A DNA stretch of 64,000 nucleotides from Oxalobacteraceae bacterium UBA6704 (GCA_002454505.1 DKJA01000154.1:18986-82985); one strand, 5' to 3'; positions 17,331 through 27,535 are shown, counted from the first letter of the stretch. The notes: generated by a model from the sequence alone, not told the origin. A program made the numbers and translations.

Positions 17331-18229
17331 CCGCGGCCGCCAGCAAACGCAAAGGCATCATCCTGGCCGGCGGCTCCGGCACGCGGCTGTACCCGGTGAC
17401 GATGAGCGTGTCGAAGCAGCTGCTGCCGATCTACGACAAGCCGATGATCTACCACCCCCTGAGCACGCTGATGCTGGCCGGGATCCGCGAGATCCTGATC
17501 ATCTCCACGCCGCAGGACACGCCGCGCTTCGCGGAGCTGCTGGGCGACGGCAGCCAGTGGGGCCTGCAGCTGTCGTATGCGGTGCAGCCGTCGCCGGACG
17601 GGCTGGCGCAGGCGTTCATCATCGGCCGCGAGTTCGTCGGCGATGCCCCGTCCGCGCTGATCCTGGGCGACAACATCTATTACGGCAACGACCTCGATGC
17701 GCTGCTGCGCAGCGCTGCCGAGCGCACCGAGGGGGCCACCGTGTTTGCCTACCACGTGCAGGATCCCGAACGGTATGGCGTCGTCGAATTCGACGGCAAC
17801 CGCCACGCCGTCAGCATCGAGGAAAAGCCGGCGGTGCCGAAATCGAACTACGCGGTGACCGGCCTGTATTTCTACGACAGCCAGGTATGCGACATCGCCG
17901 CGTCGATCGAGCCGTCGGCGCGCGGCGAGCTGGAAATCACCGACGTCAACAAGGCCTACCTGGCCAAGGGCGAGCTGCGCGTCGAGCTGATGGGGCGCGG
18001 CATGGCCTGGCTGGACACGGGCACCCACGACTCGCTGCTCGATGCGTCGCAGTTCATCGCCACCATCGAGAAGCGGCAGGGCCTCAAGGTGGCCTGCCCC
18101 GAGGAGATCGCGTACCGCAAGGGCTATATCGACAGCCAGCAGCTGCGCAGCCTGGCCGAACCCCTGAAGAAAAACGGCTACGGCCAATACCTGCTGCAGA
18201 TCCTGCAGGATAAAGTGATCCCGCGATGA
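17327..18229 (+). CDS. rfbA: Glucose-1-phosphate thymidylyltransferase
   Basis: A 300-residue nucleotidyltransferase, first step of dTDP-L-rhamnose synthesis (glucose-1-phosphate plus dTTP). The signature GIILAGGSGTRLYPVTMSVSKQ lies near the N-terminus, and LGDNIYYGNDL and EEKPAVPKSNYAVTGLYFYD are RfbA family blocks. The ATG overlaps the rfbB stop as ATGA. The frame is open back to 17048, but that part overlaps rfbB and is not RfbA-like. Confidence 0.95.
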   Translation: MTAAASKRKGIILAGGSGTRLYPVTMSVSKQLLPIYDKPMIYHPLSTLMLAGIREILIISTPQDTPRFAELLGDGSQWGLQLSYAVQPSPDGLAQAFIIGREFVGDAPSALILGDNIYYGNDLDALLRSAAERTEGATVFAYHVQDPERYGVVEFDGNRHAVSIEEKPAVPKSNYAVTGLYFYDSQVCDIAASIEPSARGELEITDVNKAYLAKGELRVELMGRGMAWLDTGTHDSLLDASQFIATIEKRQGLKVACPEEIAYRKGYIDSQQLRSLAEPLKKNGYGQYLLQILQDKVIPR

Positions 18230-18783
18230 AAGTGCTTCCTACCCCGATCGAAGGCCTGCTGGTCGTCGAGCCGACCGTGTTCGGCGACCACCGCGGCTTC
18301 TTCTATGAGAGCTTCAACGCGCAGCGCTTCGCCGACCTGACGGGCGTGCAGCTGCCGTTCGTGCAGGACAATCACTCGCGCTCCGCGCGCGGCGTGCTGC
18401 GCGGCCTGCATTACCAGATCCGGCAGCCGCAGGGCAAGCTGGTGCGCGTCACCAGCGGCAGCGTGTTCGACGTGGCCGTCGACCTGCGCAAGTCGTCGGC
18501 CACGTTCGGCCAGTGGTACGGCATCGAACTGTCGGCCGACAACAGGCGCCAGTTCTGGGTGCCGCCCGGCTTCGCGCACGGCTTCGTCGTCACCAGCGAC
18601 TTCGCCGAGTTCCTGTACAAGACCACCGATTACTACGCGCCGGAACACGAGCGGGCGATCCTGTGGAACGACCCGGCCATCGGCATCGACTGGCCGCTGG
18701 GGGAAGTGCCGGATGGCCAGCCGCTATTGTCCGGCAAGGACCAGCAGGCGCTGCTGCTGGCGGACGCGGAGGTGTTTGCGTGA
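18226..18783 (+). CDS. rfbC: dTDP-4-dehydrorhamnose 3,5-epimerase
   Basis: A 185-residue cupin epimerase. The catalytic His lies in GVLRGLHYQIRQPQGKLVR, and FWVPPGFAHGFVV holds the other conserved loop. It acts third in dTDP-L-rhamnose synthesis. The start overlaps rfbA as ATGA and the stop overlaps rfbD as GTGA. Confidence 0.95.
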   Translation: MKVLPTPIEGLLVVEPTVFGDHRGFFYESFNAQRFADLTGVQLPFVQDNHSRSARGVLRGLHYQIRQPQGKLVRVTSGSVFDVAVDLRKSSATFGQWYGIELSADNRRQFWVPPGFAHGFVVTSDFAEFLYKTTDYYAPEHERAILWNDPAIGIDWPLGEVPDGQPLLSGKDQQALLLADAEVFA

Positions 18784-19646
18784 AGCAGCCGATCAAGATC
18801 CTGCTGACCGGTGCCAGCGGCCAGGTCGGTTACGAACTGGAACGCGCGCTGCAGGGCCTCGGCGACGTGGTGGCCGTCGACCGGGCCCGCATGGACCTGG
18901 CGGACCTGGACCAGGTGCGCGACGTGATCCGCGCCGTGCGGCCGCAGCTGATCGTCAATCCGGCCGCCTACACGGCCGTCGACAAGGCGGAAAGCGAGCC
19001 GGATCTGGCTTACCGCGTCAACGCCGAAGCACCAGGCCTGATGGCGCAGGAGGCAAAGGCGCTGGGCGCCGCGCTGGTGCATTATTCGACGGATTACGTG
19101 TTCCCCGGCGACGATCCGGGTGCCCGGCTGGAGACGGATGCCACCGGGCCGCTGAGCGTCTATGGCGCCAGCAAGCTGGCCGGCGAGGCGGCGATCCGCG
19201 CCGCCGGCGTGCCGCACCTGATCTTCCGCACCAGCTGGGTGTATGGCATGCGCGGCAAGAACTTCCTGTTGACGATGCTGCGGCTGGCGAAGGAGCGCGA
19301 CGAGCTGCGCATCGTGGCCGACCAGCATGGCGCGCCCACGTGGAGCCGCACGATCGCCGACGCCACGGCGCAGATCCTGGCCCAGTCGCGTCATGACGCC
19401 GACTGGTGGCAGGCAAGCAGCGGCACCTACCACCTGTCCAGCCAGGGCCAGACCACCTGGTTCGGCTTTACCCAGGCCATCCTGGAAGAAGCCGGCCAGG
19501 CCTGCAAGCTGGTGCCGATCACCACCGCCGAGTACCCGCTGCCGGCCCGCCGGCCCGCTTATTCGGTACTGTCGTCGCAGTTGCTGCAGGAGCGTTTCGT
19601 GCGCCTGCCGGACTGGCGCGACGCGCTGCGGCTGTGCATGCAGTGA
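18780..19646 (+). CDS. rfbD: dTDP-4-dehydrorhamnose reductase
   Basis: A 288-residue NAD(P)H-dependent reductase, last step of dTDP-L-rhamnose synthesis. The N-terminal nucleotide loop is ILLTGASGQVGYEL; VHYSTDYVFPG and YGASKLAGE carry the catalytic Thr/Asp and Tyr-x3-Lys. The start is GTG at 18780, set by the four-base GTGA overlap with rfbC; no ATG gives a family-like N-terminus. The product supplies rhamnose for LPS or exopolysaccharide. Confidence 0.94.
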   Translation: MKQPIKILLTGASGQVGYELERALQGLGDVVAVDRARMDLADLDQVRDVIRAVRPQLIVNPAAYTAVDKAESEPDLAYRVNAEAPGLMAQEAKALGAALVHYSTDYVFPGDDPGARLETDATGPLSVYGASKLAGEAAIRAAGVPHLIFRTSWVYGMRGKNFLLTMLRLAKERDELRIVADQHGAPTWSRTIADATAQILAQSRHDADWWQASSGTYHLSSQGQTTWFGFTQAILEEAGQACKLVPITTAEYPLPARRPAYSVLSSQLLQERFVRLPDWRDALRLCMQ

Positions 19647-19686
19647 ACGTCCGGTACGTTTGCTTTTGTATCGAATGGTAAGCAAA

Positions 19687-19707
19687 CCCCGGGCAACCAG
19701 CCCGGGG
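19687..19707. terminator. Hairpin after rfbBACD
   Basis: A perfect 8-bp G+C stem, CCCCGGGC / GCCCGGGG, with loop AACCA, 40 bases past the rfbD stop. No U-run follows on the plus strand, so it may be a weak or factor-assisted terminator. The rest of the 219-base gap to the next gene holds a -10-like TACAAT at 19777 without a convincing -35. Confidence 0.5.
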
Positions 19708-19865
19708 CGCTAGAATCGCGGCCGGCCGCCCGGTGCCGGCCAGCCCGGCCGTTAGCAGTTTCCCCTCATAAACCGGTACAATGGCTGGTTGGCAAGCTGG
19801 CAAATACGGCTTGCTGCATTGCGACATAAAGCGGAGCGCCAGGCCTTTCAGACCGATTTCAATCA

Positions 19866-20960
19866 ATGTTTTCCTTCCTAGTAAGCTTTATCGCCTCCGC
19901 CCTGCTGACCCTGCTGGTCATCAAGGAAGCGCGCCTGCACGGCCCGGCGCTCGATGCCGATTTCAACGGCGTGCAGAAAGTGCACGCGCATTCCGTCGCC
20001 CGCATCGGCGGGCTGTCGATATTCCTGGCCGTGGCATTATCGGCCTGTATTTCCGTCTGGCGCGTGCCGGCATTGACCACGTGGATGCTGTCGCTGATCG
20101 CCTGCAGCGCCTGCGCTTTTGTCGGCGGCATCGTCGAGGATTACACGGGCAAGGTATCGGCGGCGCGGCGACTGTTCCTGACGATGGTGGCCGCCTTGCT
20201 CGGCTATTACCTGCTCGATGCGCGCATCGACCGCATCGACTGGATCAACGATGTGTGGCCGCTGCCTTATGTCTGGCTGACGCTGCCGCTGACGGTATTA
20301 TCGGTGGCCGGCATTGCCAATGCCGTCAATATCATCGACGGATTTAATGGCCTGGCCAGCGTCGTCACGATTTGCATGTTGCTGTCACTGGGTTATGTGG
20401 CACTGCAGGTCAACGATATGTTCGTGCTGGTGGCGGCGCTGATGGTGGCCGGCGCCACGGCCGGCTTCCTCATCTGGAATTATCCCGTCGGCCTGATTTT
20501 CCTCGGCGACGGCGGCGCCTACTTTATCGGTTTCATGCTGGGCGAACTGGCATTGCTGCTGGTGATGCGCAATCCGCAGGTTTCTACCTGGTATGCCGCG
20601 TTGCTGCTGATCTATCCCGCTTTTGAAACGATGTTTTCCGTTTATCGACGAATGTTCATTCGCGGTAAGTCGCCCGCCATGCCGGACGGTATTCATTTGC
20701 ACAGCCTGATCTTCCGCCGCGTGGTGCAATGGGCCGTGGGCCGCAAGGATGCGCGTGCGCTGATGCGCCGCAATTCGCTGACATCGCCTTATCTGTGGAT
20801 GTTTTCGCTGATGGCGGTTATTCCCGCCACCGTATTCTGGCGCTATACCTGGGTGCTGATGCTATTTTGCTGCCTGTTCATTATCAGTTATGTCTGGTTA
20901 TATGTAAGGATCGTCCGATTTAAAGCGCCGCGCTGGATGATACGGCACAAGAAGAACTAG
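19866..20960 (+). CDS. WecA/WbpL-like undecaprenyl-phosphate sugar-1-phosphate transferase (glycosyltransferase family 4)
   Basis: A 364-residue polytopic inner-membrane protein with about ten hydrophobic segments. Family blocks are KVHAHSVARIGGLSIF near the N-terminus, ANAVNIIDGFNGLAS (the catalytic acidic site), FLGDGGAYFIGFMLGE, and GIHLHSLIFRR near the C-terminus, matching the WecA/MraY superfamily. It should transfer a HexNAc-1-phosphate from UDP-sugar to undecaprenyl phosphate and start O-antigen or exopolysaccharide repeat units. Its codons are noticeably more A+T-rich (TTA, TAT, ATT) than the neighbours, which may indicate transfer. The exact sugar cannot be told. Confidence 0.85.
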   Translation: MFSFLVSFIASALLTLLVIKEARLHGPALDADFNGVQKVHAHSVARIGGLSIFLAVALSACISVWRVPALTTWMLSLIACSACAFVGGIVEDYTGKVSAARRLFLTMVAALLGYYLLDARIDRIDWINDVWPLPYVWLTLPLTVLSVAGIANAVNIIDGFNGLASVVTICMLLSLGYVALQVNDMFVLVAALMVAGATAGFLIWNYPVGLIFLGDGGAYFIGFMLGELALLLVMRNPQVSTWYAALLLIYPAFETMFSVYRRMFIRGKSPAMPDGIHLHSLIFRRVVQWAVGRKDARALMRRNSLTSPYLWMFSLMAVIPATVFWRYTWVLMLFCCLFIISYVWLYVRIVRFKAPRWMIRHKKN

Positions 20961-21031
20961 TAAAAATCCGAACTTCGTGTATATTTTGCAGAGAATCACG
21001 TTTCCCGATCATCTTTAAAAAGGAATTGACG

Positions 21032-21340
21032 ATGGATCTGTCGAATATGTCGGCGTCGGAATTGCGCAATCTGCAGGAACAGGTCAAGCGAGAACTGAAA
21101 AAGCGCGAAAGCCAGGATGTGCAGAAAGCCAAGGAAGAAATCTTCGCCATCGCGCAAAGGGTAGGCCTGCCGCTGAAGGAACTGATCGCCGCGCCGGGCC
21201 GCGGCAAGGGCGGCACCGTGGCCGCGCGTTACCGCAATCCGGGCGATGCCACCCAGCAATGGACAGGCCGTGGCCGCCAGCCGAAATGGGTCAAGGAATG
21301 GCTCGATTCCGGCAAGTCGGTGGACGACCTGCGCATCTGA
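21032..21340 (+). CDS. H-NS/HvrA-family nucleoid-associated protein
   Basis: A 102-residue DNA-binding protein. The N-terminal half is a charged coiled coil (ASELRNLQEQVKRELKKRES), for oligomerisation. The C-terminal half has the H-NS DNA-binding core RYRNPGDATQQWTGRGRQPK followed by WVKEWLDSGKSVDDLRI. ATG 21032 has AAGGA seven bases upstream; a TTG at 21026 is less likely. The 70 bases before it are A+T-rich. H-NS proteins silence A+T-rich and acquired DNA; its place beside the WecA-like gene suggests a local or global silencing role, which is inference. Confidence 0.88.
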   Translation: MDLSNMSASELRNLQEQVKRELKKRESQDVQKAKEEIFAIAQRVGLPLKELIAAPGRGKGGTVAARYRNPGDATQQWTGRGRQPKWVKEWLDSGKSVDDLRI

Positions 21341-21492
21341 TACCGGCGCGTTTCCGCCCCCTCGCTTCCTATTGCACGGCAGCACGCGAGAGCTTCGGCT
21401 CTTGCCTGCTGCCGTCATCGCACTTAAGATACCCGCTGTTCATTCACTCAATCATGAAAGCCGGCTGCCCGTTCAGTCCGGGCTCCCGACAC

Positions 21493-22875
21493 ATGGTCAC
21501 GCTCTCCAAATCGATCTTCAAAGCCTACGACATCCGCGGCATCCTCGATAACACGCTCGACGCCGGCGTCGCCCGCCAGATCGGCCGCGCCTTCGGCAAG
21601 GCCGCGCTGGCCAAGGGCGAAAACACCGTCGTCATCGGCCGCGACGGCCGCCTGTCCGGTCCCGCGCTGGCGGCGGCACTGGCCGACGGCCTGCAATCGG
21701 CCGGCGCGAACGTGATCGACCTGGGCATGGTGGCCACGCCGATGGTGTACTTCGGCACCAATGTGCTGGAAACGAAGTCCGGCATCATGGTCACCGGCAG
21801 CCACAACCCGCCCGACTACAACGGCTTCAAGATGGTGCTGGCCGGCGAGGCGATCCACGGCGAGGCGATCACCGGCCTGTACGACAGCATCCTGGCCGAC
21901 GATGGCGCCGCTGCCGCAAAGACCGGTGACTACCGCACGCACGACATCCGCGCCGCCTACCTGGAGCGCATCATCGCCGACGTAAGAATCGCCCGTCCGA
22001 TCAAGATCGCCATCGATGCCGGCAACGGCGTGGCCGGCGCGTTCGCCGGTGACCTGTACCGCGGCATGGGCTGCGAAGTGATCGAGCTGTTCTGCGACGT
22101 CGACGGCACGTTCCCGAACCATCACCCGGATCCGGCCCACCCGGAAAACTTGCAGGACCTGATCCGCTGCCTGCAGGAGACGGATGCCGAGATTGGCCTC
22201 GCCTTCGACGGCGACGGCGACCGGCTGGGCCTCGTCACGAAGGATGGCCAGATCATCTTCCCGGACCGCCAGATGATGCTGTTCGCCGCCGACGTGCTGG
22301 CGCGCGTGCCCGGCGAGCAGATCCTGTACGACGTGAAGTGCACGCGCCACCTGGCGCCGTACATCGAAAAAGCGGGCGGCAAGCCGCTGATGTACAAGAC
22401 CGGCCACTCGCTGGTGAAGGCCAAGCTGAAGGAAACCGGCGCGCCGCTGGGCGGCGAGATGAGCGGCCACATCTTCTTCAAGGAACGCTGGTACGGCTTC
22501 GACGACGGCCTGTACGCCGGCGCGCGCATGCTGGAAATCCTGACGAAAGAAGCCGATCCGTCCGCGCTGCTGAACGCCCTGCCGCAGTCGGACAGCACGC
22601 CGGAACTGCACCTGCACCTGCAGGAAGGCGAGAACTTCATCGTCATGGACAAGCTGCGCGCCGACGCGAAATTCCCCGGCAACGAACGCATCATCACGAT
22701 CGACGGTCTGCGCGTGGAATACGCCGACGGCTTCGGCCTGGCCCGCTCGTCGAACACGACGCCGGTGATCGTGCTGCGCTTCGAAGCGGAAACGCCGGCC
22801 GCGCTGGCCCGCATCCAGGGCCAGTTCCGCGACGTGATCCTCACCGCGAAGCCGGACGCGCAGCTGCCTTTCTAA
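21493..22875 (+). CDS. algC: Phosphomannomutase/phosphoglucomutase (AlgC/ManB type)
   Basis: A 460-residue alpha-D-phosphohexomutase. It begins SIFKAYDIRGILD, carries the phosphoserine loop TGSHNPPDYNGFKMV (Ser103), the metal loop AFDGDGDRLG and the sugar loop GGEMSGHIFFKE. It interconverts hexose 6- and 1-phosphates, feeding GDP-mannose or UDP/dTDP-glucose synthesis, and so supplies the rfb pathway upstream. The start is uncertain between ATG 21493 (family-like) and ATG 21454; neither has a good ribosome site. Confidence 0.9.
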   Translation: MVTLSKSIFKAYDIRGILDNTLDAGVARQIGRAFGKAALAKGENTVVIGRDGRLSGPALAAALADGLQSAGANVIDLGMVATPMVYFGTNVLETKSGIMVTGSHNPPDYNGFKMVLAGEAIHGEAITGLYDSILADDGAAAAKTGDYRTHDIRAAYLERIIADVRIARPIKIAIDAGNGVAGAFAGDLYRGMGCEVIELFCDVDGTFPNHHPDPAHPENLQDLIRCLQETDAEIGLAFDGDGDRLGLVTKDGQIIFPDRQMMLFAADVLARVPGEQILYDVKCTRHLAPYIEKAGGKPLMYKTGHSLVKAKLKETGAPLGGEMSGHIFFKERWYGFDDGLYAGARMLEILTKEADPSALLNALPQSDSTPELHLHLQEGENFIVMDKLRADAKFPGNERIITIDGLRVEYADGFGLARSSNTTPVIVLRFEAETPAALARIQGQFRDVILTAKPDAQLPF

Positions 22876-22884
22876 GACGGCTGC

Positions 22885-23862
22885 ATGGACATCCTTCTGG
22901 TACGCGTCTCCTCGCTGGGAGACGTGCTGCACAATATGCCGATCGTGGCGGACATCCGCCGCCACTTCCCTGAAGCGAACATCGACTGGGTGGTGGAGGA
23001 GGGCTACGTGAGCCTCGTCCGCCAGAACCCGCAGGTGCGCCACATCATCCCGTTCGCGCTGAGGCGCTGGCGCAAGCACCTGGGCGACAAGGCCGTGCGC
23101 GCCGAGGTCAAGCAGTTCTTCCGCCGCGTGCGCGAGGTCGAATACGACTACGTGTTCGACACGCAGGGCCTGCTGAAGACGGGCATCGTGATGGGCGCCG
23201 CGCGCATCCGCAAGGGCGGCCAGAAGGTGGGCCTGGCCAACGGCAGCGAAGGCTCCGGCTACGAGGGCATCTCGCGCATCTTCCATACGAAGAGCATTCC
23301 GCTCGATCCGCGTACGCATGCGGTGGCGCGCGGCCGCCTCGTGGTGGCTGCCGCATTGGGCTACGCCGTCGACACGCCGGCCGACTTCGGCCTGCCGGAA
23401 CTGTCGCTCGACGAAGCGAAGCCGGACTGGCTCCCGGCCGAACCATATGCCGTCTACTTCCACGGCACGGCGCGCGATGCGAAGAAGTGGGCGCCTGCCA
23501 ACTGGATCGCGCTGGGCCGCGAGCTGGCGCCGATGACGATCCTGCTGCCGTGGGGCTCGCCGAAAGAAAAGGCGGAAGCCGAAGCGCTCGCCGCGCAGAT
23601 TCCCAATGCCCGTGTGCTGCCGAAACTGTCGATGGCCGATGCCGTGCTGGTGGCACGCCGTGCACGGCTGGCGGTCGGCGTCGACACGGGGCTGACGCAT
23701 ATCGCGGCGGCCTACAGCCGGCCCGTCGTCGAGATCTATGCCGATTCGCCGCGCTGGAAGACGGAAGGGAACTGGTCGCCACGGATCGTCAACCTGGGCG
23801 ACAAGGGCAGTCCGCCGTCGGTCGCCGAAGTGGTTGCCGCCGCCAAGAGCCTGCTCGCATGA
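22885..23862 (+). CDS. waaC: Lipopolysaccharide heptosyltransferase I
   Basis: A 325-residue family 9 glycosyltransferase that adds the first heptose to Kdo of the LPS inner core. It starts DILLVRVSSLGDVLHNMPIV, a GT9 hallmark; VYFHGTARDAKKW and GVDTGLTHIAAAYSRPVVEIY form the donor-binding half. Nine bases after algC, and its TGA overlaps the waaA start. Confidence 0.92.
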   Translation: MDILLVRVSSLGDVLHNMPIVADIRRHFPEANIDWVVEEGYVSLVRQNPQVRHIIPFALRRWRKHLGDKAVRAEVKQFFRRVREVEYDYVFDTQGLLKTGIVMGAARIRKGGQKVGLANGSEGSGYEGISRIFHTKSIPLDPRTHAVARGRLVVAAALGYAVDTPADFGLPELSLDEAKPDWLPAEPYAVYFHGTARDAKKWAPANWIALGRELAPMTILLPWGSPKEKAEAEALAAQIPNARVLPKLSMADAVLVARRARLAVGVDTGLTHIAAAYSRPVVEIYADSPRWKTEGNWSPRIVNLGDKGSPPSVAEVVAAAKSLLA

Positions 23863-25142
23863 TGCGCCACCTGTACACGCTGGCGTGGCGGCTCGCGCTG
23901 CCGCTGGTGCTGCTGCGCCTGTGGCTGCGCGGCCGCCAGGAACCCGGCTACCGCCAGCACTGGAACGAACGCCTCGGCATCTACGGCCGCCGCGCCGCCA
24001 ACGACGAGCCGCTGACGATCTGGGTGCATGCCGTGTCGGTGGGCGAGACGCGCGCCGCCGAACCGCTGGTCGATGCGCTGCTGAAGGCTTATCCGCGCGG
24101 CCGCATCCTGCTGACGCACATGACGCCGACCGGCCGCGCCACCGGCAAGAGCCTGTTCGGCAAGCACGGCGCCCGCGTCGTGCAGTCCTATCTGCCCTAC
24201 GATATTCCGGCGCTGGTGCGCCGCTTCGTGACGCACTTCCAGCCCCGTATCTGCATCCTGATGGAGACGGAGGTGTGGCCGAACCTGATCCGCGTCTGCG
24301 GCCAGCGGGATGTGCCGGTGGTGCTGGCCAATGCGCGGCTGTCCGAGCGCTCGCTGCGCAAGGCGCAGAAGCTGGGCAAGGCGATCCGCGATGCGGCATC
24401 CGGCATCGCGCTGGTGGCCGCGCAGACGGACGACGACGCCCGCCGCATCCGCACGCTGGGCGCCGCCAACGTGGCGATCACGGGCAGCATCAAGTTCGAC
24501 GTGGTGGTGCCGCCCGCCGCGCTGGCGACGGGTACGCAGCTGCGCAACCAGTTCGGTTTGAACCGCCATGTGCTGCTGTGCGCCAGCACGCGCGAAGGCG
24601 AGGAAGAGCTGATCCTCGATGCATTCAAGACGGCGGCACTGCCGGCCGATACGCTGCTGCTGATCGTGCCGCGCCATCCGCAGCGTTTCGATGCGGTCGA
24701 GGCGATGGTCGGTGAGCGGGGACTCACTTTGCAGCGGCGCTCGGCACTCGCCGATGGCGCAGCAGTTTCTGCTTCTATTCAGGTGGTGCTGGGCGATTCG
24801 ATGGGCGAGATGTTCGCCTATTACGCCACATGCGACGTGGCCTTCATCGGCGGCAGCCTGCAGCCGCTGGGCGGCCAGAACCTGATCGAAGCAGCCGCGC
24901 TGGGCAAGCCGGTGCTGATCGGCCAGCACACGTTCAACTTCGCCCAGGTGACGGAAGATGCCATCGCCGCCGGCGGCGCGCTGCGCGTCGCCGATGCGGC
25001 GGACCTGATGGCGCAAGCGACCCGGCTGCTGGCCGACGACGTGTCGCGCCGGACGATGGGCCAGCACGCGCTGGCCTTCGCCAACCAGCACCGCGGCGCC
25101 ACCGCGCGCACGCTCGCGCTGCTGCCGGCTCTCGACGACTGA
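23859..25142 (+). CDS. waaA: 3-deoxy-D-manno-octulosonic acid (Kdo) transferase
   Basis: A 427-residue GT30 enzyme that adds Kdo to lipid IVA. An N-terminal membrane anchor (about residues 9-22) is followed by IWVHAVSVGETRAAEPLV, with the conserved catalytic Glu, and the donor domain has LGDSMGEMFAYYATCDVAFIGGSLQPLGG. The start is ATG 23859 or the adjacent ATG 23862. The gene ends at a repeat element between it and the convergent rcnB-like gene. Confidence 0.93.
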   Translation: MMRHLYTLAWRLALPLVLLRLWLRGRQEPGYRQHWNERLGIYGRRAANDEPLTIWVHAVSVGETRAAEPLVDALLKAYPRGRILLTHMTPTGRATGKSLFGKHGARVVQSYLPYDIPALVRRFVTHFQPRICILMETEVWPNLIRVCGQRDVPVVLANARLSERSLRKAQKLGKAIRDAASGIALVAAQTDDDARRIRTLGAANVAITGSIKFDVVVPPAALATGTQLRNQFGLNRHVLLCASTREGEEELILDAFKTAALPADTLLLIVPRHPQRFDAVEAMVGERGLTLQRRSALADGAAVSASIQVVLGDSMGEMFAYYATCDVAFIGGSLQPLGGQNLIEAAALGKPVLIGQHTFNFAQVTEDAIAAGGALRVADAADLMAQATRLLADDVSRRTMGQHALAFANQHRGATARTLALLPALDD

Positions 25143-25152
25143 GCTACAGTCC

Positions 25153-25262
25153 AGTTCGTGTCCAACCATGGGGTCAACCCTGTTTTTGGACACGAACTCA
25201 AGCACAAAGCAGTTGAGCCCGTGTCCAATTTTGGGGTTGACCCCAAGGTTGGACACGAGCTC
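25153..25262. repeat. GTGTCCA-family intergenic double dyad, copy B1
   Basis: Two hairpin units in tandem. The first has arms AGTTCGTGTCCAA (25153-25165) and TTGGACACGAACT (25186-25198). The second has arms close to GAGCCCGTGTCCAA (25215-25228) and TTGGACACGAGCTC (25249-25262), with an inner GGGGTTGACCCC dyad. It starts ten bases past the waaA stop, between convergent genes. It shares GCTACAG, GTTCGTGTCCA and CCATGG with copy B2 at 34884. Confidence 0.85.
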
Positions 25263-25290
25263 AGCCGTAGTGAGTGCTTAATTTTCCAGC

Positions 25291-25743
25291 TTAGTTGCCA
25301 AGGATGATGCTGGCAATCACACCAGTCGCAATCGCGGCCAGCACGTAGTCGTTACCCGTCTGCACCCAGTGGTAGCCGCGTGGCGGCGAGGACAGGCGGT
25401 GGCCGCGCCAGTCGTCCACCACGTATTGACGGTTGCGGTAGTCGGACGGCAGGCGGCCGCCCTTGCGCAGGTCGTGGCGGGGACCGGCGCCGCGGTCGCC
25501 GCGGTGGTCGTTTCGATTGTCGCGGTAGTCGACGCGGTCGTTGCGGCGGCTCGTGTCGTAACGGGGGCCGTTGTCGTGGCGGTTGTCGTGACGGGCGTTG
25601 TCGCGGCGGTCGTCGCGCTGTCCGTGGCGGCCATTGCGATCGTTATGATCGTCGCGGTCGCCGCGGTTCTGTGCTTGGACGGCCGACGTGGCGGACATGG
25701 CAGCCACCGCCAGCAGGGCGGCAGGGATCAGGCGAATCTTCAT
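25291..25743 (-). CDS. RcnB-family periplasmic protein
   Basis: A 150-residue exported protein. A signal peptide (about residues 1-24, cleavage after VQAQ or nearby) is followed by a very Asp/Arg/Asn/His-rich, low-complexity stretch (about 25-90), then the RcnB-like domain with LPSDYRNRQYVVDDWRGH and GYHWVQTGNDYVLAAIATGVI. E. coli RcnB is a periplasmic factor in Ni/Co homeostasis; many homologues have no known role. The metal link here is by family only. Confidence 0.78.
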   Translation of the reverse strand: MKIRLIPAALLAVAAMSATSAVQAQNRGDRDDHNDRNGRHGQRDDRRDNARHDNRHDNGPRYDTSRRNDRVDYRDNRNDHRGDRGAGPRHDLRKGGRLPSDYRNRQYVVDDWRGHRLSSPPRGYHWVQTGNDYVLAAIATGVIASIILGN

Positions 25744-25832
25744 GTTGTTCTCCGGTTGCTGGGCCGGCCGGGGCCGGCATGGAAATCATTATCGCCCAGT
25801 AATGAAAAGCGTGTCTGTGCGCAATCCCACCC

Positions 25833-26705
<873 letters not shown>

Positions 26706-26794
26706 GCCGGCAGCGTCGCCGGGCGGCTTGCAGGCAAACAGGTCGAGCTGGTCGACCTGGCTGGTCTGGCTTTCGCCGGCCTGGCTGCCGGCTT

Positions 26795-27535
26795 CTAGCC
26801 AGCGTTGTAGGCGTGGGGCGAAATGACGCGCATTTCTGATTCTATCCACTGTTCCACCTGTTCCATCATGCTGTCTGGCGTATGCCCTTCCGGCGATATC
26901 GGCTTGCCCACCGAGACCGTGATCGTGCCCGGATACTTGATAAACGAATTCTTCGGCCAGCACTCGCCGGAGTTGACGGCGATCGGCACCACCGGCGCGT
27001 TGGTCTCGATGGCGAGACGCGTGCCGCCGCTCTTGTACTTGCCCGCCTGGCCGACGGGGATGCGGGTACCTTCCGGGAACATGATAATCCATTGGCCGTC
27101 TTTCAGGCGACGTTTGCCGTGGGCGACGACCATGCGGAACGCGTTCTTGCCCTGCTTGCGGTCGATCGGGATCATCCGCAGCAGCGCGATGCCCCAGCCG
27201 AAGAAGGGGATGTACAGGATCTCCTTCTTGAACACGAAGACGAGGGGCCGGGGCAGGTAGGCCAGCAGGAAGATGGTCTCCCATGCCGACTGGTGCTTCG
27301 ACAGGATGATGGCCGGGCTGTCCGGGAAGTTCTCGTAGCCCTTGAACTCGTAGCGGATGCCGCACACCACGCGCGCCAGCCAGATGATGAACACGTTCCA
27401 GCGCGACGTCACGTAGTAGCGCTGGTTGTACGGCAGCGGCGCCACCAGCATGCAGACGAACGACCAGACGACCGTCATGACGGCCATGATCACCGTGAAC
27501 AGGACGGAACGCAGGAACAAAAAGGCTTTACGCAA
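26795..27535 (-). CDS. Lysophospholipid acyltransferase family protein (PlsC-like)
   Basis: A 246-residue membrane-anchored acyltransferase. A hydrophobic N-terminus (about residues 5-35) precedes the catalytic block ILSKHQSAWETIFLL, in which the usual HX4D is HX4E, as in one PlsC subgroup; IIMFPEGTRIPVGQ and APVVPIAVNSGE follow. Probably makes phosphatidic acid. It lies between gmhB and the YgjP-like gene on the same strand, an order common in beta-proteobacteria. Confidence 0.85.
   Translation of the reverse strand: MRKAFLFLRSVLFTVIMAVMTVVWSFVCMLVAPLPYNQRYYVTSRWNVFIIWLARVVCGIRYEFKGYENFPDSPAIILSKHQSAWETIFLLAYLPRPLVFVFKKEILYIPFFGWGIALLRMIPIDRKQGKNAFRMVVAHGKRRLKDGQWIIMFPEGTRIPVGQAGKYKSGGTRLAIETNAPVVPIAVNSGECWPKNSFIKYPGTITVSVGKPISPEGHTPDSMMEQVEQWIESEMRVISPHAYNAG

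Noticed and set aside
21448..24399. Minus-strand open frame of about 980 codons across algC, waaC and waaA
   Set aside because: It spans three well-supported plus-strand genes and has antisense composition, with no ribosome site or domain.
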